Below, piece after piece: positions 58,886 to 64,000 of a DNA stretch of 64,000 nt. The stretch lies in NCBI GenBank assembly GCA_964385465.1, contig CAYLPJ010000002.1:124001-188000 (forward strand), read 5' to 3'. The notes under the pieces were generated by a model that made no database searches, was not told where the DNA came from, and saw nothing but the letters and a program-made list of their open reading frames with translations. The position numbers and the translations under genes are program-made. Every line of letters starts with the position of its first letter. Positions within the stretch are counted from its first letter, which is position 1. Origin of the DNA: CAYLPJ01 sp964385465 (GTDB lineage: Bacteria; Planctomycetota; Phycisphaerae; SM23-33).

Positions 58886-59914
58886 CTAGCCGCCCCCATC
58901 ACGCCCGAGCCAAGCCATGACCGTGGAGCAGTGCGGCGATGCAGTCGCCGCTTCCGTCTGGCCGCCACCGGGCGCCGACAGCGCCTTCCGCACCTCCTCT
59001 GCCATGCGGCGCAGGTTCGCGAAGTAATCGCGGGCCAGCGGATCCATGGGCACCACGGCGCCCCCGATCTGCTGAGCAATGAGCTCCGCCGACTTGCGCG
59101 AAAACTGAGGCTGGACGAAGATCACCCGCACGCCGTCGGCCTTGGCCTGCCGAACGAGCTCGGCCACCTGCCGGGGACCAGGGCTCTTCCCGCCGACCTC
59201 CACCGCTCGCTGCCTGAGCCCGTAGGCGTCGGCGAAGTAGCCGAACGCGGGATGGAACACGTAGAACGTGCGGCCCTTGAGAGGCTTGAGCGTCTCGGCC
59301 AGCTCGGCGTCGAGGGCGTCGAGGTCCGCCTTGAGGGCGGTGAGGTTCGCGGCGTAATCGGCCGCATGGTCGGGGTCCGCCTCCGACAGGGCCCGGCAGA
59401 TCGCCTCGGCCTGCGTCTTCACCAGCCGAGGGCTCAGCCAGGTGTGGGGGTCGGCGTCGCTCTCTGCGTGCCCGGGGCCGTGCTCGTGAGCGTGGTCGTG
59501 GCTGTGGTCGTGGCCCGCGTGCTCGCCGTGGCGGTGATCTTCCAGCCGCCGCGTGTCCAGGCCTTTGCTGGTATGGACGACCCCGGGCCCGTTCGCCATG
59601 CCCGAGATCCTCGGCAGGAGCTGCCGCTCGAACGGCACGCCGATGGCGAAGTACAAATCCGCATTGGCCAGCCGGACCATCTGCCGCGGGCTCGGCGAAA
59701 AGGTCCTGGGGTTCTGGGCCGGGGTCACCAGCACCTCGACGCTCACGTGCTCCCCGCCGATCCTTTCGACGAAGGTCGCCTGCGGGGCGATGCTGACGAA
59801 CGTGCTGACCGCCGGGCCCGATGCCGGGCGCGTGCTCGCGGGTTCCTGCCGCCCGCAGGAGCTCATTGCAGCGGCTGCGACCGAGGTCACCAGTACGGCT
59901 GCGATCTGTTTCAT
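58886..59914 (-). CDS. znuA: Zinc (metal) ABC transporter substrate-binding lipoprotein
   Basis: 342 residues, AAGGGGTG before the ATG. Lipoprotein signal MKQIAAVLVTSVAAAAMSSC. Cluster A-I metal-binding fold, with a long His/Asp-rich loop near residue 130 (HRHGEHAGHDHSHDHAHEHG in part), the marker of zinc-specific ZnuA. Metal ligands are likely the His before the loop region, DPHTWLSP, and FHPAFGYFADAYG. Gives the transporter its substrate in the periplasm. Four bases separate it from the regulator gene upstream. Confidence 0.93.
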   Translation of the reverse strand: MKQIAAVLVTSVAAAAMSSCGRQEPASTRPASGPAVSTFVSIAPQATFVERIGGEHVSVEVLVTPAQNPRTFSPSPRQMVRLANADLYFAIGVPFERQLLPRISGMANGPGVVHTSKGLDTRRLEDHRHGEHAGHDHSHDHAHEHGPGHAESDADPHTWLSPRLVKTQAEAICRALSEADPDHAADYAANLTALKADLDALDAELAETLKPLKGRTFYVFHPAFGYFADAYGLRQRAVEVGGKSPGPRQVAELVRQAKADGVRVIFVQPQFSRKSAELIAQQIGGAVVPMDPLARDYFANLRRMAEEVRKALSAPGGGQTEAATASPHCSTVMAWLGRDGGG

Positions 59915-59918
59915 GGGG

Positions 59919-60218
59919 TCACCCCTTCCGTTGCGGCCGAACGCCGCCGGCGCCGCGCGCCTCGTACTCGCAGCGAACATGCATTTCGTGGCAGGTACGG
60001 CATTCCTCAATGGTATGCGTCTCGGAAAACTCGGCCCAGTGTTCTGCCTGCTTGGGCGTGAGGATGCCGGTCCCCCCGCAGAGCGGGCAGGCGCTGTCGA
60101 GGGCGGCGAGGATGGCGTCGCGGATGAACGCCGACCGGTTGGGCACGCCGCGCATGGCCTCGACGAGGTCGGCACTGGCCTTGAACGTCACCACCTCCTG
60201 CTTCGCCGCGTCACTCAT
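59919..60218 (-). CDS. Ribbon-helix-helix protein with two CxxC zinc knuckles, likely znu regulator
   Basis: 99 residues, GGGAG 6 nt before the ATG. Residues 8-42 form a CopG/Arc-type ribbon-helix-helix: VVTFKASADLVEAM and RSAFIRDAILAALD. The C-terminal part has CPLCGGTG and, 29 residues later, CRTCHEMHVRC, i.e. two cysteine knuckles plus His residues, a plausible zinc site. It is the first gene of the znuABC operon (4-bp gap to znuA), so it is positioned as an autoregulating zinc sensor in place of Zur. A GTATG-N16-CATAC repeat lies 28 bp upstream of its ATG. A metal chaperone or nickel-responsive role cannot be excluded. Confidence 0.8.
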   Translation of the reverse strand: MSDAAKQEVVTFKASADLVEAMRGVPNRSAFIRDAILAALDSACPLCGGTGILTPKQAEHWAEFSETHTIEECRTCHEMHVRCEYEARGAGGVRPQRKG

Positions 60219-60245
60219 GTTGGTCTCCCGAAGCGATGGGTGCTC

Positions 60246-60271
60246 GTATGTGAAGTGTTACAGTATCATAC
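60246..60271. promoter_or_regulatory. Candidate operator of the RHH-znu operon
   Basis: Inverted repeat GTATG (60246-60250) and CATAC (60267-60271) with a 16-nt spacer, in an unusually AT-rich patch. The half-sites match those of the E. coli NikR operator (GTATGA-N16-TCATAC), also bound by an RHH protein. A minus-strand TATGAT (60265-60270) could be the -10, so binding would overlap the promoter. No clear -35. Confidence 0.55.
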
Positions 60272-60396
60272 GCGCGACCGCGGAGGAAGGGGTATCTGCA
60301 CATTGCCCAGCAGGTAGCCGGCGGCGTTTCGCGACATCGGACGCGGCGGCAGCAGCCAGGGCGCTCCCCTTGACATACCCACGAGACCCCGGCACG

Positions 60397-60416
60397 TATC
60401 TCAAGTAAATGAGATA
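60397..60416. repeat. Perfect palindrome TATCTCA-N6-TGAGATA
   Basis: Seven-base perfect inverted repeat around AGTAAA, just downstream of the amrS-like stop. It sits in an AT-rich patch that contrasts with the surroundings. It lacks a U-run, so a terminator is less likely than a protein-binding site. Between it and the operator (60272-60396) I see only a TTGACA at 60370 without a -10 partner. Confidence 0.5.
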
Positions 60417-60443
60417 ACTAACGACCACTATGCGTCGCCGCCG

Positions 60444-61826
60444 TCACCCCCATACCCCCGCGACGGCCGCACCGCAGGCGTCGCAGCGCCCGTCTTCGAG
60501 ATGCATCTCCCGCAGGGCGTAGCCGTAGCGCTCGATGACCGGCCGGCGGCAGGACGGGCAGTACGTGGTCTCGCCACCGTCGACGCCGCGGAGGTTCCCG
60601 ACGTAGACATACCGCAGGCCGACCTCCCGGGCGATCCGGCGGGCCTCGACGAGGACCTCCCGCGGCGTCGGGGGCAGGTGTGTGAGCTTGTGCTGCGGGT
60701 GGAACCGCGAGAAGTGGATCGGCACGTCCGGGCCGAGCTCGCCGACGATCCACCGGCACATCTCGGCGATCATCTCCGGGCTGTCCGTGTGCGTGGGGAC
60801 GATCAGGTTGGTCACCTCGAGCCACACCCCGCGCCGCTTGAGCGTCTTGAGCGTGTCGAGTACGGGCTCCAGCCGCCCGGAGTTCAACGTGCGGTACATC
60901 GTCTCGTCGAAGCTCTTCAGGTCTACGTTGGCGGCGTCCAGCACGTCGCACAGCCGCTCCAGCGGCTCGCGGTGGACGTACCCGCACGTGACCCAGACGC
61001 TCTTGATGCTCTTGGCCCGCGCGAGCTTCGCCGTGTCGATCATGTACTCGTAGAAGCACGTCGGCTCGGAGTAGGTATAGGCGATCGACGGGCAGCGGGT
61101 GGCGCGGGCGAGGTCGATCACGTCCTCCGGGAACATGCTCAACCGCCGGGCCTCGGCCCGCGTCAGCCCGGCGCGGAGGCGCTCGAGCGTAGCGCGGATC
61201 GCCGGGCCGTTTGCGTCCTTGGTCTCCTCGGGCTTGCGCTGGGAAATCTCCCAGTTCTGGCAGTTCAGGCAGCGGAACCCGCAGCCGCTGGTCGCCACGG
61301 AGAACACCCCGCTGGCCGGGAGAAAGTGAAACAGCGGCTTCTTCTCGATCGGGTCCACGTGGAACGAGCACGGGTTGCCGTACACCATCGTGTAGAGCGT
61401 GCCATCGATGTTCACGCGATTGCGGCATCGCCCGCGGTCGCCGGGGGCCAGCAGGCAGTTGTTCGGGCACAGCAGGCACCGGACATTCCGCCCCAGACGC
61501 CGCCAGTGCATCGCCTCCCGGGCCCAGCGGCGCTTCCGCCACAGCCGCCAGACGTCCGCGTCCGGCGCGCCGCCGCGGAAGACTTCCGCCGACGGCGCGT
61601 CCCCCAGCCGTGCCACGCCCCCCCCGTGGCCCCCACGCTCGGCGCCGCCGAGAAACCACTCCACCGCCGGGCTCAGCGCGTAGCCCGCCGCGGCCGCGCC
61701 GGCAATGCCTCCCGCGGCATAGCCCAGCAGGCGCCGGCGGCTGATCCGCCGGGGCGCGCCGCTCCCTTCCCCGCCGTCTGCCGCCGGGGCATCTAGCCGC
61801 TGGGCTTCTTCCGGTTTCCGATCCAT
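60444..61826 (-). CDS. amrS: AmmeMemoRadiSam-type radical SAM enzyme with possible Tat signal
   Basis: 460 residues, GGAGG 5 nt before the ATG. Radical SAM motif FRCLNCQNWEISQR (CxxxCxxC in GCGFRCLNC), with CLLCPNNCLLAPGDRGRCRNR upstream and FSRFHPQHKLTHLPPTP, VYVGNLRG downstream, all typical of the AmrS family. A twin-arginine-like SRRRLLGYAAGGIAGAAAAG lies at residues 29-48; if used, the enzyme would be exported, which is unusual for radical SAM proteins, so it may instead be a membrane anchor. The C-terminus has CPSCRRPV and CDACGAAV, a zinc-ribbon-like pair. It overlaps the next gene by 34 bp. Reaction unknown. Confidence 0.85.
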   Translation of the reverse strand: MDRKPEEAQRLDAPAADGGEGSGAPRRISRRRLLGYAAGGIAGAAAAGYALSPAVEWFLGGAERGGHGGGVARLGDAPSAEVFRGGAPDADVWRLWRKRRWAREAMHWRRLGRNVRCLLCPNNCLLAPGDRGRCRNRVNIDGTLYTMVYGNPCSFHVDPIEKKPLFHFLPASGVFSVATSGCGFRCLNCQNWEISQRKPEETKDANGPAIRATLERLRAGLTRAEARRLSMFPEDVIDLARATRCPSIAYTYSEPTCFYEYMIDTAKLARAKSIKSVWVTCGYVHREPLERLCDVLDAANVDLKSFDETMYRTLNSGRLEPVLDTLKTLKRRGVWLEVTNLIVPTHTDSPEMIAEMCRWIVGELGPDVPIHFSRFHPQHKLTHLPPTPREVLVEARRIAREVGLRYVYVGNLRGVDGGETTYCPSCRRPVIERYGYALREMHLEDGRCDACGAAVAGVWG

Positions 61827-62083
61827 CCCCACCTCCGCATCGCCAGCCAGGCGGCCCCGCCGGCGTGAACGGCCAGCAAGACCACCAGCGGGCGGTCGAG
61901 CTTCCAGGTTATGTGGAGCCCCTCGGCCGTGCGGGGGCCCATGAGGCGGTCGCAGCCGAGCATCCCGGCCAAGGCGTAGCCGGAGACGATGTACAGCGCC
62001 ATCAGCGCCAGCAGAAGCCACCCGGTGATACGCACCGCCTTGATCACATAGTACCCCAACGGCCTGCGATTCCGATGGCTCAT
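61793..62083 (-). CDS. Two-helix membrane protein, DUF4405/cytochrome b-like
   Basis: 96 residues, GGGAG before the ATG. Two membrane segments: VRITGWLLLALMALYIVSGY and LVVLLAVHAGGAAWLAMRRW. A histidine near the loop (GLHITWKLDRP) and one in the second helix (AVHAGGAAW) could ligate heme b, as in DUF4405-type or succinate dehydrogenase membrane subunits. I suggest this only by resemblance. It sits between the spermidine-synthase-like gene (4-bp overlap) and amrS, so the three are co-translated. Confidence 0.7.
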   Translation of the reverse strand: MSHRNRRPLGYYVIKAVRITGWLLLALMALYIVSGYALAGMLGCDRLMGPRTAEGLHITWKLDRPLVVLLAVHAGGAAWLAMRRWGWIGNRKKPSG

Positions 62084-64000
62084 CCTGCGCTCCCTTCCGT
62101 GAGGCTGCTGATCGCAACGACCGCGGCGCCGGCGGCGGGCAGCCCCGCCGCCAACAGGCACACGCCGGTCAGTCCAGCCAGCGGCACCAGCACCGTGCCC
62201 ACCAGCAGCGCGCCGACGCACGCACCGATGTAGTCGGCCGCGTAGAGCCGTCCCGCCGTCGCGGCCGGCCCGCGGAAATCCGCGCGAGCCGCCACCGGGA
62301 AGGCCATGCCCACCAGCGTGGCGAGAATCAGTGTAACGGCCGGGAAACCCACCGCGCCGGACAGCCATGCCCACCCGCCGGCGGCCAGGGACGCCAGGGA
62401 CGCCAGCACGACCGGCAGGCAGGCCGTCACTGCCGCCGCAGCCAGGGCCAGCCAGGCCAGTTGCCGCCGGGGCCGGCCCCGGACAAGCCGCCGCCCCGCC
62501 AGGTGCCCCCCGAGCGCCAGCCCGGCCATGAAGACCGTCACCAGCAGCCCCACCTGGTGGTAAACCGTACCGTGGACGATCTGGAAGCCCAGGAGGATGA
62601 CCAGGTGCCCGGCCGATGCGGCAAAGCCCGTGCCGAACACCGCCAACGTAACCGGGCGGAGGGAGAGCATCCAGACGGCCAGCGCAGCCCCGGCGACCAG
62701 GACCAGCGCCCCCATTCGGGGTCGAAACCGGCTGAGCCAGTACCGCAGGTGCTGGTAGTAGAGCACGGGGGAGAAATCTCGGTTGAGGTCGCCGCCGGCG
62801 GCGGTGGCCCGATCCAGTTCGGCCAGGCGGTCCGGCGTGAGCGTACCCCGCAGCAACGCGTCGGTAGCGTATTCGGCCTCGACGCCGGCGCCGGCGACGC
62901 GCGCCGCGATGTCGGCAGTCAGCTCGCCGTCGGAGGCCAGCACCACCACGCGCGCGCCGGGCAGCACCAGCACGTTCCCGAACGCCGTCGCCAGCGACCG
63001 CCGCAGCGTCGCCACCATCCCCGCCAGCTCATCGCTGACGACGTTGTGGTAGCTGCCGATGCTCACCGCCGCGACCCCGCCGGCCGAGAGGGCCCGGTGC
63101 AGCTCGCCGAAGAACTCGACGGTGTACAGGCGGTTGAGCTGTCCGGTGGCCGGGTCCGGGACGTCGACGACAGCGACGTCGTAGGCCCCGCGTGCGGCGC
63201 GGACGAACTGCCGGCCGTCGGCGGCGTGAACGGCGATGCGGGGATGGTCCAGCCTGCCAGGCAGGAACCGCCGCGCGGCGGCGATGATCTGCGGATCCAG
63301 CTCGACGTAGTCGACACGGGCGCGGGGGTACTGAACGACCTCCCGCGCCGTGCCGGTGTACCCGCCGCCCAGCAGCAGCACGCGGCCGGCGTCCGGCCGC
63401 TGGGCCATGGCGTAGTGAACGGTCTCCTCCACGCGGCGGACATCGCGTGACGTGGCCACCGGCAGGCCGTTGGCGAGGAAGTCCACCTGTCCGGCCCGCC
63501 CGGTCACCACCAGCCGCCCATAGGGGCTGGTGCCCGCATACAGCACGCGCCGTCCGGGGTGCTCGACCTCCACCGCCCACCGGGCCAACCCCCCGCCGCC
63601 CAGGCCCGCGACGCCGGCCGCACCGAGCACGACGATCACGCCCGCCGCGCCGCGCCGCCCGGCGGCAAAGGTCACCGCCGCCGCAAGAGCCAGGTTCAGC
63701 GCCGCCGGGACCAGCAGGCAGAAGAAGTGCCCGCCGAGGTGAACCAGCAGGAAGGTGAACAGCAGCCCGCCGGCGACGTCGCCGAGGACGTCCAGCACGT
63801 AGACCTTGCCGATCCCCGCCGCGTCACGCCGGGCCGTCAGCAGCCGCGCCGCCAGGGCCAGCAGGAAGCCCGTCAGCAGGCAATAGGGCATCAGCAGCAG
63901 AAAGGTGGCCGCCACGGCCCCGCCGGGGCCGATGGCCGAACCGCGGAGGACCACGGCGTGGCGCAGCCCGCGCAGGGCCACCACGGTGGCCACGGGCAGG
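62080..64000 (-). CDS. Membrane-fused spermidine synthase-like protein (partial, 5' end off the window)
   Basis: At least 637 residues; the frame is open to the right edge, so the start is probably outside. N-terminal membrane segments flank a soluble domain (residues about 140-430 of the visible part) with the aminopropyltransferase/SAM-type fold: GRVLLLGGGYTGTAREVVQY, VDYVELDPQII, DVAVVDVPDPATGQLNRLY. The C-terminal part has five to six more hydrophobic helices. This is the MFS-fused spermidine-synthase-like family, whose members are not proven polyamine enzymes. The key residue after VVDVPDP differs from true SpeE (VDSTDP), so another product is likely. First gene of the three-gene unit. 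Confidence 0.75.
   Translation of the reverse strand, partial: LPVATVVALRGLRHAVVLRGSAIGPGGAVAATFLLLMPYCLLTGFLLALAARLLTARRDAAGIGKVYVLDVLGDVAGGLLFTFLLVHLGGHFFCLLVPAALNLALAAAVTFAAGRRGAAGVIVVLGAAGVAGLGGGGLARWAVEVEHPGRRVLYAGTSPYGRLVVTGRAGQVDFLANGLPVATSRDVRRVEETVHYAMAQRPDAGRVLLLGGGYTGTAREVVQYPRARVDYVELDPQIIAAARRFLPGRLDHPRIAVHAADGRQFVRAARGAYDVAVVDVPDPATGQLNRLYTVEFFGELHRALSAGGVAAVSIGSYHNVVSDELAGMVATLRRSLATAFGNVLVLPGARVVVLASDGELTADIAARVAGAGVEAEYATDALLRGTLTPDRLAELDRATAAGGDLNRDFSPVLYYQHLRYWLSRFRPRMGALVLVAGAALAVWMLSLRPVTLAVFGTGFAASAGHLVILLGFQIVHGTVYHQVGLLVTVFMAGLALGGHLAGRRLVRGRPRRQLAWLALAAAAVTACLPVVLASLASLAAGGWAWLSGAVGFPAVTLILATLVGMAFPVAARADFRGPAATAGRLYAADYIGACVGALLVGTVLVPLAGLTGVCLLAAGLPAAGAAVVAISSLTEGSAG

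Noticed and set aside
59460..59535. Short tandem His/Asp codon repeat resembling a DNA repeat element
   Set aside because: It is the metal-binding His-rich loop inside znuA, in frame.
60370..60402. TTGACA promoter on the plus strand
   Set aside because: No -10 at 16-18 bp spacing and no gene downstream on that strand.
1..64000. CRISPR arrays, insertion sequences, rRNA and tRNA genes
   Set aside because: No repeat-spacer pattern, transposase motif, or cloverleaf with conserved T-loop was found by eye; a tRNAscan/Rfam run would be decisive.

Overview
The window is very GC-rich, densely packed, and carries about 59 genes with no rRNA, tRNA, CRISPR array or insertion sequence that I can recognise. 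Gene content points to a Gram-negative, probably anaerobic member of the Planctomycetota, most likely Phycisphaerae-like. The reasons are: pseudopilins with the planctomycete H-X9-(D/N)G C-terminal signature, an LPS-core set (waaF, waaP, a waaG-like gene), siroheme-dependent heme synthesis (ahbC, ahbD), PPi-dependent phosphofructokinase, citramalate synthase and a Re-citrate-synthase-like enzyme. The placement is an inference; no ribosomal marker lies in the window.

Layout. 1-9.0 kb: a TPR membrane protein at the left edge, a minus-strand envelope cluster (waaF, waaP, waaG-like, plsY, with start/stop overlaps), a HAD-like lipoprotein, a LOG-family protein, and rnpA-yidD. 9.2-17.2 kb: a TPR lipoprotein, ahbC-ahbD, and convergent to them a metallophosphatase/multiheme cytochrome c lipoprotein and an S41 protease. 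17.4-20.9 kb: two tandem copies of a HEAT-repeat protein plus pseudopilin pair. 20.9-30.3 kb: an O-methyltransferase, then cimA behind an apparent translational attenuator, valS, dapF, an unknown 544-aa protein and a methyltransferase. 30.3-48.0 kb: one long minus-strand type IV pilus/type II secretion cluster, read from a major pilin through minor pseudopilins, pilMNOP-like genes, secretin, a TPR lipoprotein, a histidine kinase, CheY-like regulator, HD-GYP and STAS proteins, to the PilB ATPase and PilC platform. 48.6-55.6 kb: a PAS/GAF/receiver regulator, pfp, accC, accB, an M24 peptidase, and divergent purN. 55.6-57.2 kb: a Re-citrate/homocitrate-synthase-like gene with a structured leader and a strong terminator. 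57.2-60.3 kb: znuABC led by a small ribbon-helix-helix protein with two zinc knuckles and a palindromic operator candidate. 60.4-64.0 kb: an AmrS-like radical SAM enzyme, a two-helix membrane protein and a membrane-fused spermidine-synthase-like protein cut by the right edge.

How they work together. The pilus cluster contains most structural parts of a pilus or pseudopilus machine plus its own signalling set; prepilin peptidase and the retraction ATPase are not in the window. The heme genes sit tail to tail with a cytochrome that would need heme. CimA plus the isoleucine/leucine/valine-codon leader suggests feedback control of branched-chain amino acid synthesis. The zinc operon appears to carry its own unusual sensor. 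The two signals I would follow first are the cimA attenuator (22002-22250) and the RHH/zinc-knuckle regulator with its GTATG-N16-CATAC site (59919-60271).
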